Shown here: piece by piece, positions 30,017-38,834 of the stretch
Layout of the letters: every line of letters starts with the position of its first letter
Numbering within the stretch: position 1 is the stretch's first letter
From: Glaciimonas sp.
Lineage (GTDB): Bacteria > Pseudomonadota > Gammaproteobacteria > Burkholderiales > Burkholderiaceae_D
NCBI GenBank assembly: GCA_012927625.1
Contig: JABBOV010000003.1
Span: 661,638 to 725,637, forward strand
Direction of reading: 5' to 3'
DNA length: 64,000 nt
The notes under the pieces: model-generated
The model's input: the letters and a program-made list of their open reading frames with translations, nothing else
The model's database searches: none
What the model was told of the DNA's origin: nothing
Made by a program: the position numbers and the translations under genes

Positions 30017-30628
30017 TCAGGGTTGCGCGGGGGAAGCACCGGTATTTGCGGGCGAATCGGACTCTTTGTCACGCGGCCGCTTAATACCCACATTGATGGT
30101 GAATTCAAAGACTTTTTTGGCGTCTTTGCCTTGTCCGAGGTTAGCGGAGCGAATTTCAACCAGTTCGGGCAAGTTAAGCCAGGAAGAGTTGTTACTGAGA
30201 TTGCGTAAAAATTCCGAAACCCGCTCATTCGACTGCGCATAGCCATTCATGACTACTCGCTGTCCGTCCTGCTTGAAAGCGCGCAAATAGATGCCCTCAG
30301 GAGTTTGCTTGACCAATTCATCCATCAGGTAGACTGGCTGGTTGCGGTCTCCCTGCAAATCCTCTACCGCTTGCTGACGTGCTTTTAATCCTTCTATTTC
30401 CTGTTTCAGCATGGAAATTTCCTTGATCTGGATATCCAGCTTGGCATTTTCGGCCTTGATGAAGTTATTTCGCTGCTCTTGTGAAGAAATTTTATTTCCA
30501 ATGCCAAAGCCAACCAGAATTACAATCAGCGCCGCCACAGTGCCGGCCAAACCCAGCATTGCGTAAAATTCACTTTGGCGTTTTTTGCGCTTTTCTTCAC
30601 GGTGCGGAAGCAGATTAATCCTGATCAT
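30017..30628 (-). CDS. pilN: Type IV pilus inner-membrane protein PilN
   Basis: Bitopic protein binding PilM through its cytoplasmic N-terminus, which carries the conserved motif INLLPHRE (3-10). A transmembrane helix (about 22-45), coiled coil (about 50-95) and ferredoxin-like periplasmic domain follow, 203 residues in all. The frame opens ten codons upstream, but ATG 30628 gives the family N-terminus and overlaps the pilM stop by four bases. Confidence 0.95.
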   Translation of the reverse strand: MIRINLLPHREEKRKKRQSEFYAMLGLAGTVAALIVILVGFGIGNKISSQEQRNNFIKAENAKLDIQIKEISMLKQEIEGLKARQQAVEDLQGDRNQPVYLMDELVKQTPEGIYLRAFKQDGQRVVMNGYAQSNERVSEFLRNLSNNSSWLNLPELVEIRSANLGQGKDAKKVFEFTINVGIKRPRDKESDSPANTGASPAQP

Positions 30629-31707
30629 AGATCGAACCTCCGTAGCGCCAAACCGCAAGCCACCAGGTAAGCTGGCGCATCGATGCGCAATTGTTTTTCG
30701 CGTACTCCCTCACCCAGTTTCATGCCGGCAAAAGGATTGGCGACTGCGCTGTTAATCTTTGTCCTGCTTGCAACAATACCGATCAGGTCGGGGATAGTGG
30801 CGCACCCCCCGGCCAGAAACAGCCGGTCAATTCGGGCGTGCGGCGTCGAAGTGAAAAAAAACTGTATCGCACGTGTGATCTCCTGCGCCGCGTTTTCCAG
30901 AAAAGGCATAAGCAACTCAGCCGCATAGTTGTCGGGTAAATTGTCTCCCTTCTTCTTGATTTCGGCTTCTTCAAAAGCCAAGCCATAGGTGCGCACAATG
31001 TCCTGGGTAAGCTGATTGCCGCCAAATGGTTGCTCACGCTCATAAATTACCTGACCATCCAGCATCACCGAAAGATGCGTCAACTGCGCACCAATCTGAA
31101 ACAATGCGATGATTTGCCCATTGCCCACCTTGGGCTGCGCAGTATTAGTGCGAAGTAGCGCGGACCTGGCAGCATACGACTCAATATCCATGACTAGCGG
31201 TTTCAAGCCAGCCGACTCGGCAACCGCCACCCGATCTTCCACTTTTTCTTTGCGAGAGGCTGCGAGCAAGACATCAATATCGTCGGGAGAATTGTCTGAA
31301 GGGCCGATCACATCGAAATCGAGGCTGACTTCGTCCAGTGCAAATGGAATGTACTGGCTGGCTTCCGACTCGACGTGCAACTCCAGCTCCAACTCCGACA
31401 TTCCTGCCGGCAAAACAATTTTCTTGGTTATGACCGAAGCCGACGGCATTCCCAATGCGACATTTTTTGCGCGGGTACCGCTTTTCTTCCAGATGCGACG
31501 TACCGCCTCGGCAACCTGCTCGATATTTACAATATTGCCATCCACAATGGCGCCGCGCGGTAATGCTTCAAATGCGGCACGTTCCAGTCGCAATTCGCCC
31601 TTGCTCGATTCTGAAAGCTCAACTAACTTCACCCCTGAAGTACTGATATCCAGCCCTATCAGTGGCAGATTTCTGATGCCGAATAACGATCTGATTTCAA
31701 TAGCCAA
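30625..31707 (-). CDS. pilM: Type IV pilus assembly ATPase-fold protein PilM
   Basis: PilM is an actin/FtsA-fold cytoplasmic protein that binds ATP and the PilN tail, anchoring the alignment complex. It has 360 residues with the phosphate loops GLDISTSGVKLVEL and LAGGCATIPDL. There is no ATG in frame at the N-terminus. TTG at 31707 lies seven bases after AAGGAG and gives MAIEIRSLFG; the TTG at 31713 is only one base from it. I therefore take TTG 31707 as the start. First gene of pilMNOPQ and divergent from mrcA, an arrangement also seen in gammaproteobacteria. Confidence 0.93.
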   Translation of the reverse strand: MAIEIRSLFGIRNLPLIGLDISTSGVKLVELSESSKGELRLERAAFEALPRGAIVDGNIVNIEQVAEAVRRIWKKSGTRAKNVALGMPSASVITKKIVLPAGMSELELELHVESEASQYIPFALDEVSLDFDVIGPSDNSPDDIDVLLAASRKEKVEDRVAVAESAGLKPLVMDIESYAARSALLRTNTAQPKVGNGQIIALFQIGAQLTHLSVMLDGQVIYEREQPFGGNQLTQDIVRTYGLAFEEAEIKKKGDNLPDNYAAELLMPFLENAAQEITRAIQFFFTSTPHARIDRLFLAGGCATIPDLIGIVASRTKINSAVANPFAGMKLGEGVREKQLRIDAPAYLVACGLALRRFDL

Positions 31708-31840
31708 CGACAATCTCCTTCAACATGAATTAACGTGACGCACCATGACTTGACGTGAGCCATTGTGTGAACGCAACATCCAAATGGCTGTCCAATCTGC
31801 GAAGCGGTATGAAAATACAAATTTATTTGCTTTTAAAGTA

Positions 31841-31854
31841 GTGATTTAGATCAA
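31841..31854 (-). promoter_or_regulatory. FNR/CRP-type operator between pilM and mrcA
   Basis: On the minus strand TTGATCTAAATCAC matches the FNR consensus TTGAT-N4-ATCAA at nine of the ten fixed positions. It lies about 135 bases upstream of the pilM start and about 220 bases upstream of the mrcA start. A pilM promoter candidate, TTTACA-N18-TACGAT, lies just upstream of it. Whether FNR/Anr or a CRP-like protein binds is unknown. Confidence 0.4.
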
Positions 31855-32033
31855 ACTTTTTTCAATTGTTTTAAATCGTAGCAACAAGGGCCTAAATTTG
31901 TAAAGAAATTTCCACAAAGAAATACTGATATGCGTTGCCAAAATCCGATTTACCTGCAACCCCGGTCATACGCTATTGGCCCGGCACGCCGTGCCACCCC
32001 TTGCATTGGCGAGAGACGGTTTACGGCAGCCGC

Positions 32034-32039
32034 TATAAT
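32034..32039 (+). promoter_or_regulatory. -10 box (TATAAT) for mrcA
   Basis: A consensus TATAAT lies 33 bases before the chosen mrcA ATG; the -35 region is poor. A transcript from here would start near 32046, which supports ATG 32073 over the open frame running 46 codons further upstream. Confidence 0.45.
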
Positions 32040-32072
32040 GTCGCCGATAACGACTTCCACCAGACACCGCGC

Positions 32073-34412
32073 ATGACATCCGACAACACTGCAAAACCCA
32101 CAAAAAAATCGCCCTCAAGCCCGCTCGGGTGGATTGCCCGGATCCTGATCGGTGCCACTGGGCTGGCAATGGGCCTGGTACTCATTGGTGTGCTGGTGCT
32201 CGGCATTGCGATCGCGCTGGCATACCCGAATTTGCCGGCACTGGATGCGCTCACAGTGTACCGACCAAAAATGCCGTTGCGCATCTTTTCTGCCGATAAT
32301 GTGTTGATTGGCGAATTTGGCGAAGAACGGCGCAGCATGGTGCGCATCAAGGATGTTCCCGATGTGATGAAAAAAGCGGTGCTTGCCATTGAGGATGATC
32401 GTTTTTATGAGCATGGCGGCATTGATTATCAAGGCATCATCCGGGCTGCGCTCCACAACTTGAGCGGCGGCGCCAGACAGGGTGCTTCCACTATCACCCA
32501 GCAAGTGGCGCGCAACTTTTTTCTATCCAGCGAACAGACCTTCAAACGCAAGATATATGAAGCCCTGCTGGCCTGGAAAATCGAGAAAAGCCTGTCGAAA
32601 GACCAGATTCTTGAGGTCTACATGAACCAGATTTATCTGGGACAGCGTGCCTACGGCTTTGCCTCGGCCGCCCAGATTTATTTTGGCAAAAAACTGCAGG
32701 ATGTCACTACCGCAGAAGCAGCAATGCTGGCCGGATTGCCGAAAGCGCCGTCGTCCAACAATCCGGTGGTCAATCCCACGCGCGCCAAAACCCGCCAGCA
32801 ATACATCCTGTTCAGGATGCATGAGCTTGGCTACATCAACGACGCGCAATTCGAGCAGGCAAAAAGCGAAACCCTGCACATCAAGAGCTTTAGCAATGAA
32901 TTCGGCATGCATGCTGAATATGTGGCTGAAATGACCCGGCAACTGGTCTATGAGCAATACAAGGAAGATACTTATACCCGCGGCCTGAATGTATACACGA
33001 CGATCCGCAAGGCCGATCAGGACGCGGCCTATTTGGCGCTGCGTCGAGGCGTGATGGATTATGAGAGGCGCCATGGCTATCGCGGACCGGAAGGTTTCAT
33101 CGAACTCCCATCGAACAAGGCCGAGGTTGACGATACGATCGAAAAGACCTTGGCTGACTATTCCGATAGCGACGATCTGGTGGCCGCTATCGTACTCGAC
33201 GCAACGCCGCAAAAAGTCCATGCAGTGCTGTCTTCCGGCGAGGAAATCGAGATTGCCGACAGCGGCCTGAGCTTTGCCAATAGCTGGCTCTCCAGCAAAG
33301 CAGCACCGAATCACCGCATTACACGCGGCGCGGTGATTCGTGTGACCCATGGCGGCAAGGGCTGGAGCATCACCCACATGCCTGAAGTGTCTGCGGCTTT
33401 CGTCTCGGTCGGCACCGAAGATGGTGCAATCCGCTCACTGGTTGGCGGCTTCGACTTCAACCGCAACAAGTTCAATCATGTCACCCAGGCCTGGCGCCAA
33501 CCCGGCTCTTCTTTCAAACCTTTCATTTATTCCGCATCGCTGGAAAAAGGCATGTCGCCAGCCACCATTATCAACGATGCGCCAATCACTTTCGGCAGCG
33601 GCCTGACCGGAGGGCAACCGTGGGAACCGAAAAATTATGACGGTAAATACGAAGGCCCGATGACGATGCGCCGGGGTTTGATGAAATCGAAAAACTTGGT
33701 TTCAGTACGGATTCTGAACAAAATCGGCGCCAAGTACGGACAGGAATATGCGACCCGATTCGGCTTCGATGCCGACAAGAATCCACCTTACCTGACGCTC
33801 GCCCTGGGTGCCGGCGCGGTCACTCCGCTGCAAATGGCCGGTGCCTACTCGGTATTTGCCAACGGCGGCTACAAGGTCAGCCCTTATATCATCTCGAAAA
33901 TCACCGATGCCGACGGCAATCTGTTGTCGCAGGTCGCGCCTGACAAGGCGGGCGACGAAAGCAATCGGGTGATTGACGAACGTAATGCGTTCCTGATGGA
34001 CAGCATGCTCAAGGATGTGGTCAATCATGGTACCGCCACCAAAGCGCTAGTGCTGAAACGCCCCGATCTGGCCGGCAAGACTGGCACCACCAACGATTCG
34101 ATCGATGCCTGGTTCGCCGGTTACCAGCCGAAACTGGTCGGGATTGCCTGGATGGGCTTCGATAAACCCAGGAATATGGGTAACCGGGAAACCGGCGGCG
34201 GCCTGGCGCTGCCGATCTGGATCGACTACATGCAAAAAATCGTCAACACTTTACCGGTTGAAGAGCGCCCGATACCGAACGGTATCATCGCCGCCAACGG
34301 CGACTACTACTATGCTGAAAATCCGCCCGGCACTGGCGTCCAGAGCCTAGGCTTGGACGAGGCCGGCGCGCCCAATAAAACCGGCAACGAAGTCAAGAAC
34401 GAACTGTTTTAA
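32073..34412 (+). CDS. mrcA: Penicillin-binding protein 1A (bifunctional)
   Basis: Class A PBP that polymerises and cross-links peptidoglycan. The 779 residues consist of a transmembrane helix (about 24-48), a GT51 glycosyltransferase domain with catalytic Glu in EDDRFYEHGG (from about 107) and GASTITQQ (about 136-143), an OB-like insertion (about 265-400), and the transpeptidase with active Ser479 (SSFK), an SxN-type motif (SKN in GLMKSKNLV) and KTGTT (669-673). The open frame runs 46 codons further upstream, but residues there do not resemble the family. Divergent from pilM. Confidence 0.95.
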   Translation: MTSDNTAKPTKKSPSSPLGWIARILIGATGLAMGLVLIGVLVLGIAIALAYPNLPALDALTVYRPKMPLRIFSADNVLIGEFGEERRSMVRIKDVPDVMKKAVLAIEDDRFYEHGGIDYQGIIRAALHNLSGGARQGASTITQQVARNFFLSSEQTFKRKIYEALLAWKIEKSLSKDQILEVYMNQIYLGQRAYGFASAAQIYFGKKLQDVTTAEAAMLAGLPKAPSSNNPVVNPTRAKTRQQYILFRMHELGYINDAQFEQAKSETLHIKSFSNEFGMHAEYVAEMTRQLVYEQYKEDTYTRGLNVYTTIRKADQDAAYLALRRGVMDYERRHGYRGPEGFIELPSNKAEVDDTIEKTLADYSDSDDLVAAIVLDATPQKVHAVLSSGEEIEIADSGLSFANSWLSSKAAPNHRITRGAVIRVTHGGKGWSITHMPEVSAAFVSVGTEDGAIRSLVGGFDFNRNKFNHVTQAWRQPGSSFKPFIYSASLEKGMSPATIINDAPITFGSGLTGGQPWEPKNYDGKYEGPMTMRRGLMKSKNLVSVRILNKIGAKYGQEYATRFGFDADKNPPYLTLALGAGAVTPLQMAGAYSVFANGGYKVSPYIISKITDADGNLLSQVAPDKAGDESNRVIDERNAFLMDSMLKDVVNHGTATKALVLKRPDLAGKTGTTNDSIDAWFAGYQPKLVGIAWMGFDKPRNMGNRETGGGLALPIWIDYMQKIVNTLPVEERPIPNGIIAANGDYYYAENPPGTGVQSLGLDEAGAPNKTGNEVKNELF

Positions 34413-34431
34413 GTCAACAGTTTACACCCCA

Positions 34432-34767
34432 TCAAAAGCCACCCAGCGCCACACCGACGCCGCCCTGCTCGCTCACCATGCGCGACAGGGCGGCGTGCAG
34501 TTCCGAGCCGTCGCGGGTATTGATCCAGTGAGCGTCCTGGAATTTATAATGAAATCCGCCTGATTTGGCCGCCACCCACATCTGCTGCATCGGCGCCTGG
34601 CTATTGACGATGATTTTGGAGCCATTGTCGATAAACTCAATTTCCAGAACGTTGCCGCTGCGACTGCACTCGACATCCAGATCGCTGGACTCGACGGCGC
34701 GTTCCAGCGCGGCTTCGATTGCGCCCAATGTCGACTCGGCTCGCACCAAAAATTCTGATTCGGTCAT
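34432..34767 (-). CDS. cyaY: Iron-sulfur cluster assembly protein CyaY (frataxin)
   Basis: Bacterial frataxin, an iron-binding modulator of the IscS-IscU cluster assembly machine. The 111 residues show the acidic first helix (ESTLGAIEAALE), the beta-sheet motif NSQAPMQQMWVAAKSGGFHY and a C-terminal helix. GGAG lies six bases before the ATG. It is convergent with mrcA and divergent from lptM and lysA, the usual cyaY-lptM-lysA neighbourhood of Proteobacteria. Confidence 0.94.
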   Translation of the reverse strand: MTESEFLVRAESTLGAIEAALERAVESSDLDVECSRSGNVLEIEFIDNGSKIIVNSQAPMQQMWVAAKSGGFHYKFQDAHWINTRDGSELHAALSRMVSEQGGVGVALGGF

Positions 34768-34806
34768 GCTACACTCCCATGTGTTTATGTAACCGTGATT
34801 CTAATC

Positions 34807-35034
34807 GTGAACTCCCCTTTCAGTTTGTCGCGCTTTGGCGCCATTGCCGCTTTTGCCATCTTGATTAGTCTGCTGAACGCCTGCGGCCAAAAAGGGCCGT
34901 TATATCTGCAGACCCAGCCGGCCCCCGCTTCTGCAGCAACTTCTGCAGCAACTTCTGCCGCAATTCCAGCGGCAACGCCTGAAGCCACGCCGGCCAGCAA
35001 ACCCGCCAACACAGCGCTTCCAGCAGATCAATAA
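34807..35034 (+). CDS. lptM: LPS translocon maturation lipoprotein LptM (YifL-like)
   Basis: Small lipoprotein that, in Escherichia coli, binds LptDE and helps LptD disulphide maturation. About 75 residues: signal helix, lipobox LLNACGQKGPLYL (the conserved LptM signature), then an Ala/Thr/Pro tail. The tail DNA contains near-identical 12-base repeats (ACTTCTGCAGCA) at about 34928-34965. No ATG is available; GTG at 34807 or 34795 must start translation, and neither has a clear Shine-Dalgarno. It precedes lysA on the same strand. Confidence 0.8.
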   Translation: MNSPFSLSRFGAIAAFAILISLLNACGQKGPLYLQTQPAPASAATSAATSAAIPAATPEATPASKPANTALPADQ

Positions 35035-35064
35035 ATCTCACAAATCTCACAAATTTTATTTATC

Positions 35065-36333
35065 ATGTCGCATTTTTCTTATCAGAATGGCGTTCTGTGC
35101 GCCGAAAGTACGTCCTTAAACAGTATTGCCGAGCAGTTCGGGACTCCGACCTATGTCTATTCCAAGGCCGCCCTGAGCCAGAATTTCGCCGCTTACGCCG
35201 ACGCCTGCAGCGGCCGCGATGCGCTGGTGTGCTATTCGGTCAAAGCCAATTCCAATCTCGCTATCCTGAATCTGCTGGCCCAACAGTGCGCAGGCTTCGA
35301 TCTGGTGTCCGGCGGCGAACTGCAGCGCGTGATCGCCGCCGGCGGCGACACCGGCAAATGCCTGTTCTCCGGCGTTGGCAAGACGCGCGCCGAAATGCGC
35401 CTGGCACTCGGGCACGGCATCCTGTGCTTCAACGTCGAATCGATTCCAGAATTGCACCTGTTGAACGAAGTCGCCAGTGAAATGAACAAAATTGCGCCGG
35501 TCAGCCTGCGCATCAATCCGAATGTCGACGCCAATACGCATCCGTATATCTCGACCGGGCTGAAGGACAATAAATTCGGTGTCGCCTTCGACGATGCGCT
35601 GGCAGCCTATCGCGCTGCAGCCGCATTGCCGCATCTGGCGGTGCTCGGCATCGACTGTCATATCGGCTCGCAATTGCTGGACGATGCGCCGCTGCTGGAA
35701 GCGCTCGACAAGCTGCTGGAATTGATCGATACGCTGGCTGATGAAGGAATTCATATCCATCATCTCGACATCGGCGGCGGCATTGGCATCACCTATGACG
35801 ACGAGCAGCCGGTACCGATTAGCGCATACCTGGCGCGCCTGTTCGCCAGAATCGATGGCTGGCGCGCAGAAAAGCATGGCGGCGCACCGATCAAGGTTTT
35901 GTTCGAGCCGGGCCGCTCGATTGTCGGCAACGCCGGCGTCCTGTTGACCCAAACGCTGTATTTGAAACATGGCGAAAGCAAGAATTTTGCAGTGGTCGAT
36001 GCCGCCATGAACGATTTGATGCGCCCGGCCATGTACCAAGCCTGGCACGGAGTGCAAGCGGTAGCGCCACGCGAACAGCAAACCCGGATCTACGATGTGG
36101 TCGGCCCGATTTGCGAATCAGGCGATTGGCTGGCGCGCAGCCGCGCACTGGCGCTGCAGCCTGGCGACCTGCTGGCGATCATGTCAGCCGGTGCCTATGG
36201 CATGACGATGGCGTCTAATTACAATACCCGCCCGCGCGCCGCCGAAGTGATGGTTGATGGTGACCAAGTCCACCTGATCCGCAAGCGCGAAACAGTGACA
36301 GATCTGTTTGCGCTGGAAGCCCTGATTGCCTGA
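35065..36333 (+). CDS. lysA: Diaminopimelate decarboxylase
   Basis: PLP enzyme that decarboxylates meso-diaminopimelate to L-lysine, the last step of lysine synthesis. The 422 residues form an alanine-racemase-like barrel carrying the PLP lysine (YSVKANSN, Lys60), the His in GIDCHIGSQ, the phosphate-binding DIGGGIGI and EPGRSIVGNAG, and the inter-subunit catalytic Cys in GPICESGDWL. Full length. It lies 30 bases after lptM and is probably co-transcribed. Confidence 0.96.
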   Translation: MSHFSYQNGVLCAESTSLNSIAEQFGTPTYVYSKAALSQNFAAYADACSGRDALVCYSVKANSNLAILNLLAQQCAGFDLVSGGELQRVIAAGGDTGKCLFSGVGKTRAEMRLALGHGILCFNVESIPELHLLNEVASEMNKIAPVSLRINPNVDANTHPYISTGLKDNKFGVAFDDALAAYRAAAALPHLAVLGIDCHIGSQLLDDAPLLEALDKLLELIDTLADEGIHIHHLDIGGGIGITYDDEQPVPISAYLARLFARIDGWRAEKHGGAPIKVLFEPGRSIVGNAGVLLTQTLYLKHGESKNFAVVDAAMNDLMRPAMYQAWHGVQAVAPREQQTRIYDVVGPICESGDWLARSRALALQPGDLLAIMSAGAYGMTMASNYNTRPRAAEVMVDGDQVHLIRKRETVTDLFALEALIA

Positions 36334-36364
36334 TTGAATCTCATACTTATAGTTACTGCATCAT

Positions 36365-36423
36365 GTATTTTTATGTATTGCATATAAATTATGCGGAGAT
36401 ACCAGCATTTTTTGGCATACTCC
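36365..36423 (-). repeat. AT-rich 59-bp intergenic element, copy D
   Basis: Read on the minus strand: GGAGTAT, 17 nt, TCTCCGCATAA, 6 nt, TGCA, 14 bases ending AAAAATAC. Spacing is identical to copies A and C although the core has several substitutions. It lies in the convergent gap between lysA and msrQ. Confidence 0.58.
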
Positions 36424-36464
36424 CATTTATTTATGATATGAAACATGAAGTTGTGTAATTTCAA

Positions 36465-36495
36465 GTAGTAAAAGCCTCCGTGCCTGCGCTACTAC
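36465..36495. repeat. GTAG-type REP palindrome
   Basis: A 31-base imperfect palindrome that begins GTAGTA and ends TACTAC, related in sequence to the single unit at 12.7 kb (GCGCAGGC/GCCTCCG segments). It ends 29 bases before the msrQ stop. Confidence 0.45.
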
Positions 36496-36524
36496 AGCAA
36501 TATTTCACACAAGTCCCAAGCGCT

Positions 36525-37187
36525 TCAAATCGGCGAAATTTTGATGAAACGTTTTTGCGGCCGCTTTGGCTTGAAACGGGACACTACCCGCACCAGCAGT
36601 AGCGCTGCCACGATCAGGCCTAGCAGGATCGGCTGGGCGAAGTCATGTTTGCCCGCCTTCATCCACCAAAAATGCACGATCGCCAGCGGTGCAATCAGGT
36701 AAATAAGACGGTGCAGCCATTGCCAGCGCTTGCCGCCAATGAGGCGCACCATGCGGTTGGTGCTGGTGGCCGCCAACGCAGTCAGCAACACAAAATTGAT
36801 GAAGCCGACCGTAATGAAAGGGCGCTTAATGACATCCTTGAACATCTCGGTCAGATCGAAAAAATGGTCGAACCAGATGAAAGTCGTAAAGTGCAGGCTG
36901 GCGTAAAAGAAAACGAACAAACCGAACATGCGGCGCAACTTGATTAGCCAGGGCCACTGCAACCATTTGCGCAACGGCGTCACGGCTAGAGTGATGCAGA
37001 GAAAATACAGAGTCCAGTCGCCGCTATTGCGGGTGATGAATTCAATCGGATTGGCGCCCAACCGATCGGTTAGAGCAAACAGCGCCAGACGCAAAAAAGG
37101 TAGCACGCAGAGAAGGAAAAGGCTGACCTTGATGCCGCTGAATTGTTTCGGCGTTGGGTGAAATGACACGTTGTCGGCTAAGTTCAT
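36525..37187 (-). CDS. msrQ: Methionine sulfoxide reductase haem-binding subunit MsrQ
   Basis: Inner-membrane b-type haem protein that passes electrons from the quinone pool to MsrP. The 220 residues have six predicted helices with haem-ligand histidines in helices such as YASLHFTTFIW and KRWQWLHRLIYL, and a basic C-terminus. It starts 12 bases after the msrP stop on the same strand, forming the msrPQ operon. Confidence 0.93.
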   Translation of the reverse strand: MNLADNVSFHPTPKQFSGIKVSLFLLCVLPFLRLALFALTDRLGANPIEFITRNSGDWTLYFLCITLAVTPLRKWLQWPWLIKLRRMFGLFVFFYASLHFTTFIWFDHFFDLTEMFKDVIKRPFITVGFINFVLLTALAATSTNRMVRLIGGKRWQWLHRLIYLIAPLAIVHFWWMKAGKHDFAQPILLGLIVAALLLVRVVSRFKPKRPQKRFIKISPI

Positions 37188-37199
37188 CGCGATACAGCC

Positions 37200-38177
37200 T
37201 TAGAAAAATTTCTTCAGATCCATCCCCGCATACAGGGATGCGACCTCGTTATAGCCGTTGAACATCAGCGTCTTGCGCTTCTTGGTTAAAAAGCCGTCTT
37301 CGCCAATGCGCCGTTCGCTGGCTTGCGACCAGCGCGGGTGATCGACTGCTGGGTTGACATTGGAATAAAAACCATATTCCTGTGCTGCGGCAAGATTCCA
37401 GGCCGTCTTCGGCTGCTCCTGGACAAAGCGGATCTTGACGATCGACTTGGCTGATTTGAAACCGTATTTCCAAGGCAGAACGACCCGCACCGGCGCGCCG
37501 TTCTGGTGCGGCAAGACTTCACCGTACATGCCGAAAGTCAGCAGCGCCAGCGGATGATTGGCTTCGTCCATGCGCAAACCTTCGACGTACGGCCAGCTCA
37601 GCACCGAACTGCGCAAGCCTGGCATCTGCTTCGGATCGGCCAGCGTGACGAATTCAATAAATTTTGCTTTGCTGGTCGGCTCGACCTTTTTAATCAGCGC
37701 GGACAACGAATAGCCGATCCACGGGATCACCATTGACCAGCCTTCAACGCAGCGCAAACGGTAGATGCGCTCTTCCAGCGGCGCCAGCTTCATCAGGCTG
37801 TCCAAATCCAGCGTCATGGGTTTTTTGACTTCGCCTTCGATGGCGATGCTCCAGGGCCGCGTCTTCAGGCCACCCGCGTACTTGGCTGGATCCGCCTTGT
37901 CGGTGCCGAATTCATAAAAATTATTGTAGGTGGTCGCATCCTTGTAGGCGCTCTGCCGATCCATAACAACATAAGCCAGGTTCGGTTTGCCAACCAGTTT
38001 CTGGCGGACATTCTGTGCCAACGCCTGGCGCGTGGCCATCTCTAGCAACGCGCCGCTGGCGATTGATCCGGCTGCGATCTGCTTGATGAAGTTGCGGCGC
38101 GATTCAAAAATATGCTTTGGGGTAATTTCGGAAGAAAAGGGAATCTCGATTCCGTTCGGGCTACGCTTGATCAACAT
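37200..38177 (-). CDS. msrP: Protein-methionine-sulfoxide reductase catalytic subunit MsrP
   Basis: Periplasmic molybdopterin enzyme that repairs oxidised methionines in envelope proteins. The 325 residues begin with a Tat signal ([13 protein letters not shown], Arg27-Arg28, cleavage near RQALAQ). The molybdenum-ligating Cys lies in [14 protein letters not shown] (about 148). Sulfite-oxidase fold throughout. GGAG lies five bases before the ATG. Partner gene msrQ is immediately downstream. Confidence 0.94.
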   Translation of the reverse strand: MLIKRSPNGIEIPFSSEITPKHIFESRRNFIKQIAAGSIASGALLEMATRQALAQNVRQKLVGKPNLAYVVMDRQSAYKDATTYNNFYEFGTDKADPAKYAGGLKTRPWSIAIEGEVKKPMTLDLDSLMKLAPLEERIYRLRCVEGWSMVIPWIGYSLSALIKKVEPTSKAKFIEFVTLADPKQMPGLRSSVLSWPYVEGLRMDEANHPLALLTFGMYGEVLPHQNGAPVRVVLPWKYGFKSAKSIVKIRFVQEQPKTAWNLAAAQEYGFYSNVNPAVDHPRWSQASERRIGEDGFLTKKRKTLMFNGYNEVASLYAGMDLKKFF

Positions 38178-38344
38178 GATGGCTCCAGAGCGTGATGTTG
38201 GTGGTAAGTTGGTGTGTTGGGGGCGCTAATGCAATTTTATGCAATTATTTGAATTGGCGCTTGCACCATACGCGCCAGGCCAATCGAGCCCGATAGCCGG
38301 ATTGCCAGTCAATCCGGCCACAGATGACATCGACTGACAACGAT

Positions 38345-38725
38345 TTATTTGACGATGTGCCAGACGCTGTTGAAGCCATCGCCGGTCTTGTCGCCGGGCT
38401 TGCGGTCTTTGCTCCACAGGTACAGCGGCTTGCCCCGGAAAGCCCATTGTTTCTGGCCGTCATCGCGCATGATGGTACTGTAATCACCCTTTGACTGATC
38501 GGCTTTTTGTGCCGCGAACGGTATCCAGTTGGCCGCGCAAGGTCCGTTACAGGCGCTCTTGCCGCTGTTTGCCGCATCTTTGTCGAAGCTGTATAGGGTC
38601 ATGCCGGCAGCATTTGTCAAAATGCCGTCAGCCGTCTTGGCCGGCATTTGCGCACCCGCGATAGAAGTTGATCCTGCCAATAGCGCTGCGACTAAAAGGG
38701 AATATGCAGATGGAATAATTTTCAT
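38345..38725 (-). CDS. Secreted repeat protein (PF03640 type, COG4315)
   Basis: A 126-residue exported protein with a Sec signal peptide (MKIIPSAYSLLVAALLAGST, cleavage near IAGAQ). It has two copies of the short secreted-repeat motif: LTNAAGMTLYSFDKD...CNGPCAANWIPF and MRDDGQKQWAFRGKPLYLWSKD. Function is unknown; homologues are small periplasmic proteins of many Proteobacteria. The frame opens 31 codons upstream, but AGGA seven bases before ATG 38725 and the signal peptide fix the start. Confidence 0.86.
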   Translation of the reverse strand: MKIIPSAYSLLVAALLAGSTSIAGAQMPAKTADGILTNAAGMTLYSFDKDAANSGKSACNGPCAANWIPFAAQKADQSKGDYSTIMRDDGQKQWAFRGKPLYLWSKDRKPGDKTGDGFNSVWHIVK

Positions 38726-38834
38726 GATGATCCTTATCAAACTGATTAGCCGGGTGCGCCACGTCTGCAGCACACCCTGTATTTGACAGTGTAACTTGGG
38801 CTTTATTCCATTCCGCACGAATTATTTATAATTT

